From positions 9,296,334 to 9,360,333 of the forward strand of contig NC_085050.1 of NCBI RefSeq assembly GCF_963662255.1: a stretch of DNA of 64,000 nucleotides. The letters are read 5' to 3'. The notes beneath the pieces are model-generated. The model worked only from the letters and a program-made list of their open reading frames with translations, was not told the origin of the DNA and did no database searches. Of the stretch, positions 12,518 to 24,626 are shown one piece after another; position 1 is the stretch's first letter, and every line of letters starts with the position of its first letter. Made by a program: the position numbers and the translations under genes. Source of the stretch: Cinclus cinclus (taxonomy: Eukaryota > Chordata > Aves > Passeriformes > Cinclidae).

Positions 12518-15500
12518 GTGAGTGGGTCCGAGCGGGGCAGCGCCCACCGTAGCTCTCCCATCCCCCTCGCCGCCGAGCGCCCGGGCCGGGACCCCGCTGG
12601 GATGCGGCGAGGGGAGCGGAGACGGCAGATGGACGGCGGGATTGGGGGGCCGGGGGGAGGGGAGCGGGGCGGCGGGGGCCGAGGGGCGGGAGGGGGCAGA
12701 CGGGAGCCCTTGGCCGCCCCTGTGCGCGCCCCTCGGGCTGCAGCGCTGCCCGCGACCCCCGGCGCGCAGCGCGGAGGGGCCGGCGGGTCCGCCCGCGGGG
12801 GAGGTGCGGGGGGGGGGGGGGGGTCGCAGACGCTCCGTGCCCTCCCGTCTTTTACCGCTCGATTTTTCAAATCGTCCCCGCGGGCTCAGGTGCCGCTTCT
12901 CCCCTCCCCGCAGCTCCACCCCCCGGGAAGCGGCTGCCCCGGGAGCCGGGCAGTTAATGGGTAACCAACCCAACCCCGCGGGGCGCTGCTCCAGCCGCCG
13001 ACCCTCCGCCCGCTCCGCCGCCCCCACGGGTCGCCCCCGGTGCCCTCGGGATGTGCCCGTGCCCGCACCCGCCCAGGGCAGTACCGGGAGCCTCCCCTGG
13101 AGCGGGGCAGTGACAGCGGAGTTGCGCCCCGAGCCCCCCCCGGGCTGTCCCCGAGTCCTCCCCGAGCCCGTCCCGCCTGCGTGTCGCTGCTGCCGCCCCT
13201 CTGTGCGGCGTCCCAGCAGTTCTGGAACGAATTTGCAAGAAAAAAAAAAAAGGGGGGATAAAAGCCTGACTGCCAACAAAACCTTTCCACCTTCTTAAAT
13301 GCAGCAAATAAATTAGTCTGAATTGTAGGCGCATGACTGTACAATAGCTTTAGAAAAGTTTGTCCTTACTCACGTTCGTCTTGTCAGACAAAACAGCGAA
13401 TGTCCCATTTGTGTCCCTTATGCTTCTTTCATACACTGTCTTCAGTGGGAGAAGAGTTTTTATTAACAACTACTTCTTAGCCTGCTGTTATTAACTACAG
13501 TCAGTATATTTTGATCACACATGTATATGATCACGCTAGGTACACCTAAAAGAAACATAAGCTCTGTCTTGCTGCTTGTGAAATGCTGATGAGATTTTTT
13601 AAATTTATACATTGTCTTGCCCAAGTTCTCAAACAACTCCTAGCTGTCTTCTACAGGTTGTGCTGTTACATTTCTTGTGTAACTTGTCTATAAACGTGTA
13701 CCACATTTGAATAGTTAGTGGAATTCAAATGTAACAGCTTCATTTGAGCTTTGTAGGGACTTGGCATCAGTTCTGCCTCGACAACTGGCATCCATGCTGA
13801 AGAGTCTTTTGCATTACTTCAAGACCTGTGTGAGGGATGAGGGAACTGTCTCTCTCCCCTGTGCACTTCCCCTTTGCATACTTTGTTCTCTTACAGTCCC
13901 ACTATTGAAAAACAAAACGAAGCCAGACAGAATGAAGCCAGACGGTGTCTCTGCACATTAACATGGGTCCTGTAGTGCTGAGAACCTGCTCATTTCCCAA
14001 GGCAAGGCGTTTTGGGAGGTAGCGGTGGTCGGTCCTGTACCCCTGATCTTGGGGGGGCTCCCTGGCTGCCCTCGGTAACTGCAAAGTTACACTTTAACAT
14101 AGGCTGTAGTAGGAGTGTGCCTCCTGTTTCTGTTCTTTTTGTTGCTATGAGATAAGACCAGAAGCAGGAAACAAACCACCTCTCGAAAGTAAGCAAATAT
14201 GTGTTATTTCCTTTGGAGCAGAGGGTTTGAAAATGACATGAACAGCTAGCATGGATATGTAAAAACATTCCATACAGAAATGCAGTGTTTGTGGGATACG
14301 GTACAATTCAACTGTAACTTTTGGTGGTTTTTTGGTGGTTTTTACCCCACAAATAATTGATTCAAATGGTAGACCAGAACGCATGCTGGCAGAACACTTG
14401 AATGTTTTATTTTGTTTTGCAGTTCTGTGTCAAAGCTGATGTGTATGGACAAATTAGGTTATTTCACATACTTGACCAACTCTTAATGTTTACATATTAG
14501 TGTTTTTGCCTGAAATGTTCTGTGAAATATTTTGTAGTTATAAAGCTTTATATGAGTGCAAGTGAATTGTTTTTTGTTTCACTGGATATGGTACATGTTT
14601 TGTAATTTATTACAGGAAAAGGGTATTCAGACATGATTACTTTGGAACTGTGGAAGTTTGTGCCAGTTCTGTGCCATATTTTCAGCTCCACATTTCAAGT
14701 CTGCAGAGAAATTAGGAGAAAAGTTAGCAATTAGATAACTTGATAATTTAGTTTTGAACTAGTCTGTTAACAGTTTGACAATCAACTAATATCTGCTTAG
14801 GAGAAACACTGTTTTCATAATTTTTCAATTTATGTGTCATGCCATTATTGCAGTAAAACATACTTGGATGCTGAGGGTTCTTGCAGAAGAGGTACATTTG
14901 TCCTTTGTCTTGAAGTTTCCTAGATAAATTTGATGAGCTGTTGTTTGTCCTGAGTGTAATTAGCATAAAAATTGCACAGTAATATTCAGGTACTGAGGGA
15001 GGGAAGAGGTAATCTAATGAAGTCGTACAGTTTTTCTTTGGTCGGTATTTTTTTTCTTTTGTTTTGGGTTTTTTAGTGTATATACACATTAATAGCAAAA
15101 ACCCTTTAATGTTGAGTTACTTCCTAACTTTACACCTTCAAAATTTCACAAATATATTAATAGCTGAAGCTCTTCACACCTCTGGAACATCGTTATTAGA
15201 GGAAAAGTAACGTGTTAGTAGCCTGCTGTTTCATTTTTGTAATTGTCAGGTTTTTGAATAACATTTCATTGTCAGTGGTTATCATCTACAATAAATGCTT
15301 GATGTGTAAGGGTCATAGGTTAGGAAGGTAAGTTGGTGATTTGACTTGTGAACAGAGTTAAAAGGAAAATCTCTCTTCACAAATGCAGAATTGTAAGACA
15401 GCATTGGGGTTTGCCTCTTTCAAAGAGCAGCCTAACTACATTTTCATTGTGTGGTTTTTATAGTGGCATTTAGGATATGTTTTTATAGATCAGAGATAGC

Positions 15501-18154
15501 TGTAAAACCTGGTTTTTTTATCAGTCACTCCAATGCTACAATATTGAATCTTAAGTTTTTCAGTAACAACTGCTTTTTGTTATATTTTTAAAAGGACATT
15601 ATTTAAAATCTCATACTCTCTTAATTGTTTCCTTTCCTCTTACAAGGTAGTTGCACAGTTTTAGGTGCCAGATACTATTGGACTTTATGGTGACGAGGTT
15701 AACAGTGCAGTTTTGGAGGATACCCAGGGGTCACATTAGGCTATTCTCCAGCTGAGAACAGAAATATTCACTGTAGGGCAAATTATAACATGTATATATT
15801 CATGCTCCTAGATAGAAGATTTTTATTTACTGTTGGGCATTTGTTAGAACTATTTTTTGAGAACTATATATTGTAATATTTAATAATTATTCTCAAAAAT
15901 TACTAGACCTAATTAGAGATAGCTGAATGCAGAGTGACCTCTTGGTTCCCAAGTTTAGCCTCATCATGAAAGGGTCAAACTACATTTAAGATATGAGACT
16001 GGATGCAAGTTGATGGTGCTTTCTTTCAGTAATGTAAGAATTAAGTTTGGTTAAGTGTTTGCAAAGCACTTCTTAAATTATGATTTCTATTAAAAGGTTA
16101 AGTGTGAAGTGTCATTACTTGTTAAAGCCAAGGTGGGGTTTTTTCCCCCTTCTACTTATAGGAAAAGTATCGTTAATGAAGCTGGATAATTGCTATAGTA
16201 AAACAATTTACAAAAACCATACTACACTGAATAGTCACAGCTGTACCATGTAGACATAAAAACCTGATGTCCCTTTGTTAAAAAACAAACAACAAAAAAA
16301 AAAAACACCAAAAAACAAAGAAACCAAAACTAAACCCCAAAAAGTAAAGCCAACTGGATATCTTCTAGTATCTTGAAATCTGTCCTGTTTTGGGTTTGGA
16401 AGGGTCCTGTGGGAATTACATCCTTCAGTTGAGTATTTAACAGAATATTTGAGAAACAGCAGTGGTTTCTTAAATTTGGCAGTCAAGGAGGTTCTATGTA
16501 GATAAGTAATTAATACTATCATCCTAAATAGTATTTTAGTTTTGGTTTGGTTTTTAATTGATAAAGCTTTGGAAATAATTGCCTTGTTTGTTTTAACCCA
16601 GGCAGAAATACTGTGGAAGTAGTGTGCTGTGGATTTAGTCACATTCTGAGTGTGGGGTTTTTTTGTTATTTCTGTAGCTGAGAGGCATGTCAGTAGGATT
16701 TCATTTTTTGTCCATATGAGTAGTGGGTGGGACACCACTAATTTAGCATGTTATATATGATAAAGAAATGTGCTGTCTCTGTGTGTATGTATATTTATAT
16801 CTTTGTGTGAGTGTATTTGTCTAAAATGTTGCCTGCATTTTGCCCACATATTGAAGATACTTGCTTTCGAGTACCTTAGACACTTAAAGGATGTTGCAGT
16901 GTGACTGAGTTAAGAATAAGCCTGTGGACCAATGCAAAGTAATTATTGTCAGATTAGTTCTCACTTGCTCAGATGGAGTTTATTGCAATTTTATGTAGCT
17001 ATAGTCCCGTGGTTGTTTCTGTCAGTCATCCTTCAGACCTATGGTATCGAGGGTTCATATCATGCAGCAAAGGGGTAGTTTAAAGAGTTGAACAAGTTGT
17101 AATTTCTTTTATTTGTGTTAGTGATTTTCATGTATTTTAACCTGCTTAGTGGGGAAAACCTCTCTAAAACATTGGAATTTACCCCAGTATATTTAGAACA
17201 AGACATCCAGACTTCAGTGCTGACATCAAAATGTAGTGAAATACTCTACTTCTTGCTGTTCATACAATCCTGTTGTAAGTTAATTTTAAAGTCATGACTA
17301 GATTAATACTGGCAGCATGTGTCTTTTTCGCTCCTTTTTTTCCCTTTTTTAAAATTTTTAATCTAAACTAAACCACATGGATGTTGGAATGATGGTCTGA
17401 AATGCATTTTTACAGTGTTTGCTATCTAACAAATTGTTTTGAGTAGATTAATTGATGGGTGTAACAGTAAATCTGATCTTGGATTCCTTTGGTCTGATAC
17501 ATGATTGAATGTCCACTTGTCATTTTATATGTAAGTGAAGTATATGTAAGGAAAGTTGAGGTCTATTTTTTTAAGGTGCTATTGTAGTCAGTGGAGAGAT
17601 ACAGACAACTCTAGGGGTAATTAAATAATACACGTGGTACCTATTTCTGTGCACTGAGTGTAAAGGGGGTGAGATTTAGATGAGCATGAGCTCTCATTTT
17701 TATTTTGCTGGGAAAGGATGTATGAGCTTAAATAAAGATTTTCTCTGTTGCTAAAATGCAGTGGTAGTACAATGGTGCTGTAAGCCAGAAAGTAACCGAA
17801 TAGTAGGCAGTGTGGGGGAGTTGGGGAAGACACAACATGCTTAGTGTAAAAAACACTGGCTGTACATCAAAAGACATGGATCCTGTTCTTTGCCCTTCTT
17901 GTTGTCATTTTGGACAGCCCCTTAATTTGTGTTTGCAAATAGTTGCATTTTCAACTCCTTTCTCATCACTAAAATTAACACTGTGTTATCTGTTCCTTTC
18001 AAATTGTTTTGAGTGTTTTGTTAATTCTCTGGCAATAATTTTTGGTGGAGTTCACTAGCAATTTTTCTGAACAGTAAAGGGAATAGTGAGTACTAAAAAA
18101 ACCCCTCAAATATGGTTAGAATTAAGATTTTGGGTTTTTTCTTTCTTTCTTTAG
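12518..18154 (+). other. RGS12: RGS12 intron 1
   Basis: About 5.6 kb from the GTGAGT donor to the acceptor TTTCTTTCTTTAG ending at 18154. The first 700 bp are the G-rich shore of the CpG island, including an A12G6 run near 13239-13257. The rest is ordinary AT-rich intron with an A-rich tract near 16276-16320. I recognise no further exon, RNA gene or mobile element. Confidence 0.65.
12638..12823 (+). repeat. G-run cluster with quadruplex potential
   Basis: The + (non-template) strand has repeated runs of three to six G at 12638-12702 and an uninterrupted G16 at 12808-12823, starting about 120 nt downstream of the first-exon donor. This is the classic setting for quadruplex or R-loop formation behind a promoter. 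The structure is inferred from composition. Confidence 0.6.
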
Positions 18155-18256
18155 ATCTTCATCAGATGGAGTCGTGAAGTCAAGATACTCTTGAAACATG
18201 ACAAAAAAAATAGACTAAATAGAAGTTTTCCTATTTTAGGAAAAAAAAAATCCAAA
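18155..18256 (+). other. RGS12: RGS12 5' leader in exon 2, with two upstream ORFs
   Basis: 102 nt of untranslated leader between the acceptor and the ATG at 18257. It holds two out-of-frame upstream ATGs. One at 18166 gives the three-codon frame MES then TGA (stop at 18175-18177). The other at 18198 gives six codons, MTKKID, ending at TAA 18216-18218. Both terminate before the main start, so they could reduce or regulate initiation. The main frame stays open upstream as far as the acceptor, but no in-frame ATG occurs there. An A-run lies just before the start. Confidence 0.75.
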
Positions 18257-20113
18257 ATGTACAGACCAGGAGAAACGGTCAAACGTCGACTCAACATGCA
18301 CGCTCCTCCACGGATAAGAAGTGTGGAAGTTGCTCGAGGAAGAGCAGGTTATGGGTTTACCCTTTCTGGACAAGCTCCTTGTGTTCTTAGTTGTGTGATG
18401 AAAGGAAGCCCTGCAGATTATGTTGGACTTAAAGCAGGGGATCAGATATTTGCGGTTAATGAAATCAATGTGAAAAAAGCCTCTCATGAAGACGTAGTGA
18501 AACTTATAGGCAAATGTTCTGGAGTCCTGCACATGGTCATTGCTGAAGGGATTAGTCATATGGATTCATGTTCAAGTGATGAAGAAGTTGGTTTTTATGA
18601 TGGGAAGGGGTGGCTGAAACCCAAACCTGACTCTAAAGCGCTGGGTATAAACAGAGCAGAGAAAGTTGTTGAAGAAATGCAGTCTGGTGGCATTTTCAAC
18701 ATGATCTTTGAGAATCCTGCTCTTTGTGCTGGTAACTCAGATAATTCTGCACCAAAACGAAGATCATTTTCAGTTTCTGCTGCTATGAAATTTGAAACTG
18801 GCAATGAAAGTGTAAGCAATCCAAACCTACTGTCAAAGGAAGAAATAGCCAAAGTTCTGAATGATGATTCAGTTTTTAGAATTGGACTGGAGGGCGCAGA
18901 AGACTTTGGATTAGATGCAAGCATTTTGAATGTTGCCATGATTGTAGGTTACTTGGGCTCCATTGAACTGCCTTCAACAACAGCGAATTTGGAAACTGAG
19001 AGTTTGCAGGCCATTCGTGGGTGCATGAGACGACTGCGGGCAGAGCAAAAAATCCATTCCCTGGTGATGATGAAGATAATGCATGACTGTATTCAGCTCT
19101 GCAGTGATAAATCAGGTGTTGTGGCAGAATATCCTGCAGAGAAACTGGCATTCAGTGCTGTTTGCCCAGATGATAGAAGATTCTTTGGACTAGTTACAAT
19201 GCAGACAAACGATGATGCAAGCTTGGCTCAGGAAGATGAAGGGGTCCTGAGGACATCTTGCCATGTTTTTATGGTGGATCCTGAATTATTTCATCATAAA
19301 ATTCACCAGGGTATTGCAAGACGTTTCGGACTGGAATGTACAGCGGATCCAGATACAAATGGCTGTCTGGAGTTTCCAACATCGTCTCTACCTGTCCTGC
19401 AGTTTATTTCTGTCCTCTATAGGGATATGGGGGAATTGATCGAGGGAATGCGTGCGAGGGCTTTCCTTGATGGTGATGCAGATGGTCATCAGAATAACAG
19501 TACGAGCAGTAACAGTGATAGCGGAATTGGAAATTTCAACCAAGAAGAAAAGAATAATAGAGTTCTGGTGGTTGATTTAGGGACCAATCCAAGTAAACAC
19601 ATTCCTAGCAGCATATGGGAAAATCCAGTAGGAAGGGGACAAAATCAGCCTGCTTCCCATTGGAATGGCTTCTGTCATGAGCAAGAGGGAAGCATGCCTT
19701 TAGAAGTAATTCAGAATGATAAGTCCCAAAATGTCAGCAAACACTTGAGCCCTTCTGCTCGTATTGAAGTTCCATTGGTTTCCTCCCGAAATTCAGTACC
19801 CCCATCAAAGAAAAACGCTGCGGGCACGGGCAACCAGAGGTGGCTGCCTGTGCACGTTTTACAGGAGTGGCAGCACGGAAATGCCAGTGACCAGGAGTCG
19901 TACACGGACTCCACGGACGGCTGGTCGAGTGTCAACTGTGGCACCCTTCCCCCACCCATGAGCAAGATTCCAGCTGACAGATACAGAGTCGATGGCAGCT
20001 TTGGTCAGCCGCAGCTAAAATCTCACAAAAGTGAATGGTCCAAGAAGATGTTCTGCATTCAGAACAAATTTGGCCCTCCGCACAGTATCAGGAAATCTAA
20101 AGAAGATAAAAAG
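18257..20113 (+). CDS. RGS12: RGS12 exon 2: PDZ and PTB domains (residues 1-619)
   Basis: RGS12 is a GTPase-activating protein for Gi/o alpha subunits and a scaffold for receptor and Ras/MAPK signalling. This exon encodes its N-terminal half. Residues about 20-98 form a PDZ domain with the carboxylate-binding loop GYGFTL at 31-36; in the family it binds C-terminal peptides such as that of CXCR2. Residues about 222-375 form a phosphotyrosine-binding (PTB/PID) domain beginning near VGYLGSIELPS; in the family it binds the N-type calcium channel. A conserved acidic/Ser block (NNSTSSNSDSGIGNF) follows at about 413-427. The ATG is chosen because MYRPGE aligns with the start of other RGS12 proteins and has A at -3; the longer frame from TTG 18191 has no ATG. 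The exon ends AAG then GTAAGA in phase 0. A PDZ-PTB pair separates RGS12 from RGS14 and RGS3. Continuing past the donor gives only 32 non-homologous residues before a stop at 20210-20212. Confidence 0.97.
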
Positions 20114-21462
20114 GTAAGAGTATGCTGTTGTTGGTCCTTAACAATATCAAAAAACCCCACACCCAAACCCATCTGCCTGTGGTACTTTTACACAGTAATA
20201 CTTGGATGTTAAAATTTCAACATGTATTTTATAATTTACAAAATTGCAGATGAAGAGAATAATGCAGTTCTCATCTGCAGAGGCATTGCATATTCCTTTT
20301 TAATTGAGAACAGCTCTGGAATTGTACTTGTGCTGGAAGTGTTGTCTGTTAAGGCTTTCTCACTTTTCTTCTTGTCTCTTCATTGTTTCCAAATGTTTCA
20401 GTGGCACTGAAATGAAAAGGAGGCATGACATTTTAGCAGCTTCAGTTTCTTCTGACCTTCAGCTGCAAAAGAATGGAAACAGTCTGCATCTTTAGTCTGG
20501 TTCCTTTCTGCAGAAGGCTTGCAAATGTTTTTTTAGTGGCATCTATTTTTATAGAGACATAGTCTAATCATTAGTCAAAAATATGGATTATGCACTTTTA
20601 ACTGAATAAGACTGTTTTATTACTAAACTTTATTCCAGCAAACCTCTCAATACAAGTAGCATTAAAAACTGACATAAAAAACTGGCAGTGGTAGGTCACA
20701 AATCTAGCATTCTGCCGGCAAGCCTGTAATTCAAATTTTATTCCGAATTACTGCTTCTTCTTGTTTTGTCTACTATTAGACGAAACAAGGAGACTTAAAA
20801 ACCAAAAAAAGGTGTGGGAAGAGTATTCAGCATGATATTACATACCCTTTGTGACACATTTTGCTGTTGAGGGATCTAATCTCAGGGGAGTCAGTTGTTG
20901 ATAACTGGAATTCAAGTAAAGTGGAGGCCATTGTTCTGATACTGAAAGGATCAGGAGCAGTTTTGTATCTGAAATGTTTGCTGACTCCAGGGAAAAATCG
21001 ACTCTTATACTCCAAATTAGCTTTTGAGGAGCTTTGTCATTCCATGCTTATATTAGTGTTCACCTTAACAATACATTCGTGTATAACTATTATATATACT
21101 AGGTTGGTTTTTTTTTTTTTATTTTCAGCACAAAAAGTACAAAGAAGACTGTATGTGAAGGTTTTGTGTATTGCTTATATGATTGTTTCAGATGTCCACC
21201 ATGCTATCCAAATCTGTTTTGAAAAAATGTGGGTTTTTTTCTCACCTGATTAAATATATACAACTGCTGATCAAGAGGACAGTAGTAGAGGGTCATTAGT
21301 TGTTTCATACTGTTAGAAACAAAACCTTTTTGGCCATTAGCTTGCAGAAATTCAGGGCATTTTGGGTTTGGTATGGAAAGCTAAATTAGTTTTTATTGAT
21401 TTTCCTGCACTGTAAGGTAAACAGCTTTTGTGTACATTCAACTGTATGGTTTTTCTGCTGAA

Positions 21463-21478
21463 AATAAAAAGAAATAAA
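21463..21478 (+). terminator. RGS12: Candidate intronic polyadenylation signal
   Basis: Two AATAAA hexamers (21463-21468 and 21473-21478) follow two TGTA motifs (in TGTACATTC and CTGTATGG) within the preceding 50 nt, and T/G-rich sequence follows. This is the usual order CFIm site, hexamer, downstream element. It lies 1.35 kb after the exon 2 donor in sense orientation. If used, it would end a transcript reading through the donor, giving a PDZ-PTB protein without RGS. Intronic AATAAA is frequent by chance, so this is only a candidate. Confidence 0.3.
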
Positions 21479-21729
21479 CTAGTATGTATAATAGTTATAC
21501 ACTAGTGTATTGTTAAATTGAACACTGCTGCAGGCAGCAATGTTTTCCAGACCCACAATAAAATTAAATTTCGAGCGTTCTTAAATACAAAGTGATTCAC
21601 ACTTTCAAAAGCCAAACAGAAACAGTAAATTTGTAAACATTGCCCACCAAACCACTTAAGACTCAATTCTATCTGCTGCTGTGAAGTCTGTGTGCTTCAT
21701 GATCTCTTTGCTGATGGACCAAGGAAAAG

Positions 21730-21776
21730 GCAGCACCTGGTACAGGTGCAGGATGGCTCTTGGTCCCAGGTGCTGC
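21730..21776. promoter_or_regulatory. E-box triplet in an inverted repeat
   Basis: GCAGCACCTGG (21730-21740) and CCAGGTGCTGC (21766-21776) form a perfect 11-bp inverted repeat with a 25-nt spacer. A third CAGGTG at 21743-21748 also pairs with the first (GCACCTG/CAGGTGC, 3-nt loop). CACCTG/CAGGTG is the core for ZEB, SNAI and E2A proteins. The stem is too short for a typical miRNA precursor. Confidence 0.45.
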
Positions 21777-22741
21777 ACTGGATGATGCTGAAATTCCTTC
21801 AGTGTCTCTGTGATCAAGTTTGTGTCTGCAGTGTTGTCTATGATAGTATTATGGATTAGATATTTTTCAGAAATGCTTATTTCATGGAAGTTAAAATTAT
21901 GCTAATTAAAATCTCATAGAAAATTTTACACTTTGAGATGAAAGATGTGTATGTATATATAGAGATAAATGGTAAAGAGTAATAGTATTTCACCTACTGT
22001 GTCATTCAGATCAACATAAACCAACACAAAGTATCTCAATCTTCCCTTTTAAGTCAATCTGATTATAGGCATTCTGTTCTTTGATTAATGACAAATTTGT
22101 TTACAAGACACATTTAAAATGTTCCTACATGGCTTTAGCATTAAATCTCTTCAATTAAGGCTACAAACCCTCTTTTACATTTTAATATTTCAGTATTATT
22201 GAAGGCTGTTGAAACTGACGAGAAAAGCTCATAAATATTATTTGGAGTAATTCACAGAGATGAAGTTTTACAATGTTCTCATCTTAAGTCTTTCATGAAA
22301 ATAATCGGCATTGTCATTACTGGTGATCATACCTCTGTATTTCAGGTGCTGCAGAGATAGGGAAAATCTGTATTTGCATATTAGAGCCCTAGTTCATTTT
22401 CATATGAGAGAAATTCAGACTTACTACTTTTGTGTGAAGGGACAAGGCATAACTGCCCATTCCAAACCATTATTCAGGTGGGTTACCTCCTGTGTTGTAG
22501 AAAATTACATGTTCTCAGCTTCCTGTGACCATTTCGAGTGGTAAGGACGTATTTTACACAGCTTGCTCAAACTCATTCCAGTCACTGAATAAAGTGTATA
22601 AAGTGGCCACATAGGATTGCATTCATATTTTTACAATCTAGTAGCTAAGTCTTCATTTGGCAGAGCAGTACTTCTATTGCTTTTAATTGTCTTTTACATC
22701 AATACTGAAGGTAAAACATCCTATGAGTGGGAATGTAGAAG

Positions 22742-22754
22742 CCACTAGAGGGAG
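22742..22754 (+). promoter_or_regulatory. CTCF-like motif in intron 2
   Basis: CCACTAGAGGGAG resembles the CTCF core (CCASYAGRKGGCRS), with one departure at the GGC position. Orientation is the same as that of the candidate at 44540. Occupancy cannot be judged from sequence. Confidence 0.35.
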
Positions 22755-24569
22755 AAAAGGTTACCAAAGCTGGAGATTCTCGTGATGGACTCTGTACTTC
22801 CATATTAAACACTGTCTTCCTTGGAATTTTCATTACACGTGAGTTCCTGGATGCAGTTCTGCTCTAGCAGAGCTGCTGTGCAGATAAACAGTGATGATCA
22901 CAGCATGTAATTCCAAAAAATATGCTGTACTGTACAATGCTAGTGGGGGGTAGTATGGGCATAAACTACTTCCAGATTTTATAGCTGCACTTACGAAACA
23001 TTTGTGAATTGTACAGCATGCAAGAGCAGATGTGAGAAAATGTTCGTGAACATATCTATTTAAAATTACACTTTCAGAAATGATCCTGGGATGTGCTTCT
23101 TGTGAGTAGGAATCGATATGACATTTCAGATCTCAGGTTACAAGCAAGTAAACATATTTTTTTTGAGCTTTGTTTTCTCTTTAGTGATCATGTTTTCAGC
23201 TCGCAGACTAGAATTGTGATTATTTTGTGATAATTGGCAAACCCACTTTTAAAATATTAATTTTCTTTAGTCTGCTATAATGTATTTTAAAATTCAATAT
23301 AAGTGTGAATTGTAGAAAATAGTTAAAAACGCCTAATTTTGTTGTTAGTGGATAGCATGAGGTTTTTCTTGTTTCCTTTAAAATGTTGTAATTATGAATT
23401 ATCTCCAAATTACTGAACACATACTTTCATAATTGCTGTATATTTTATTTTTTTTTCTAAAACTTTTTTTAAAAGTTCCTGTGCATGGCAAGAAGAGAAC
23501 TAAATCAGGGAGATTTTGGTTCTAGTCCACCTCTCTTGACTGATACTTACTAGAAGATATCTCTGGCCCTGTGCACCTCTCATTTTGTTCCCTGTACTGA
23601 ACTTCACATTTCTGTTTTTTCTTAAAAGATGATTCACACAAACAGATTTCTATTGAACCACCTAATGAGAATTTTTTTGTGATATCCATGTCTTCTGCAG
23701 GTCTTAGATGAAAACAAGCAGGGAGAGGAATGATGATGTTGCTGAAATTTACTGAAAAGACAAATCATGGAAGGCAAGGTGCCTTTCAATCTGAGAACAG
23801 CTAAGGAAGATTTCTGGTGACAAGAAGCTTTAAATTGTTCTAAGATTGGTGCTGGGTAGGGGTGTGTGCTCTGGTGAGGTCTGTGTGGAGCCTGGTTATG
23901 GTTTCAGTGGGAATGGAATAATTCCTTCTTTTTTTTTTTTTTTGTTGTTTGTAATCCCAGTTGCACTGTCCTACTTTTGCTGTTGCAGTGCTCTTTCCAC
24001 CTTCTTTAGCATGCCACTAAGTCCCAGTCACTTACCTGCTTGCTCTTGTGCATGGTTTTTGGGTGACGCAAATGAAAAGCACCATAAGCAATAAGAAAAC
24101 ATCAGGGGATGTTAGAATTGGCAAGGGACTTAAGAAAGTGCTGAACAAGGAAGCATTCCTTTCCCTCTAGACTAAATTAATAATATAAATACATTTGATT
24201 TTGTTCAACCCTCACTCTGTTTTCAGGCTAGCGCCTGGCCAAAAATATGTCCACCCATTACTGTTTTAAATTAAGTTTTACTGGGAAAATACCCCCTTTT
24301 CCACTGGAAGGCTTCACAACAGTCAGTTAAGTCTTTGAGTTCTCTTTCCATAAGGAGACAATCCTAGGCATTGACCTCTCACCATTCTCTTTTTAGAAAA
24401 AGAAAGTCTGTTTTAATAGTGTGGCAGTAAGTATAACATTGAAGATCAAAAGAGGTTTTACAGCCTGGGCCTGAAAACTAGCATTTGGGTCCTGGGTTTA
24501 TTCCAAGTGACTATGACAAACCTATTGAAATATAATTAAAAAGCTTTGTAAAATATGGGGTATTGACTT

Positions 24570-24626
24570 TTAGAAATCCTTTACTATTAGAAATCCTTTA
24601 CTATTTCACATATTTCACTATTTCAC
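24570..24626. repeat. 17-bp tandem duplication followed by a TATTTCAC repeat
   Basis: TTAGAAATCCTTTACTA is present twice head to tail (24570-24586, 24587-24603), directly followed by three ATTTCAC-type units up to 24626. A typical replication-slippage product; no function inferred. Confidence 0.9.

Larger units (their letters stand above)
11940..13240. promoter_or_regulatory. RGS12: CpG-island promoter of RGS12
   Basis: A sharp change from AT-rich DNA to about 1.3 kb of very GC- and CpG-rich sequence, ending near 13.24 kb. It encloses the first-exon donor at 12517/12518 and lies about 5 kb upstream of the coding start, as expected for a TATA-less vertebrate promoter. Visible motifs are an NRF1-like site, a GC box and a ZNF143/THAP11-type element (listed separately). 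Downstream of the donor the + strand is G-rich, with many GGG runs at 12638-12702 and a G16 run at 12808-12823, favouring G-quadruplex or R-loop formation. Several long overlapping ORFs on both strands here follow from the lack of AT-rich stop codons and are not genes. The transcription start cannot be placed precisely. Confidence 0.85.

Noticed and set aside
11920..13344. Several long overlapping ORFs (up to 342 codons) on both strands in the GC-rich segment
   Set aside because: All lie in the CpG island, where AT-rich stop codons are rare. They overlap in many frames, are rich in Arg, Gly, Pro and Ala and show no domain.
20114..20212. Continuation of the RGS12 frame past exon 2
   Set aside because: The added residues do not match RGS12, a GTAAGA donor precedes them, and the next exon resumes the family sequence exactly. 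Kept only as a possible retained-intron isoform.
21108..21128. Strong-looking acceptor (long T tract, then ATTTTCAG) in intron 2
   Set aside because: The sequence that follows does not match RGS12 and no good donor or open frame makes an exon. T tracts before CAG are common in introns.
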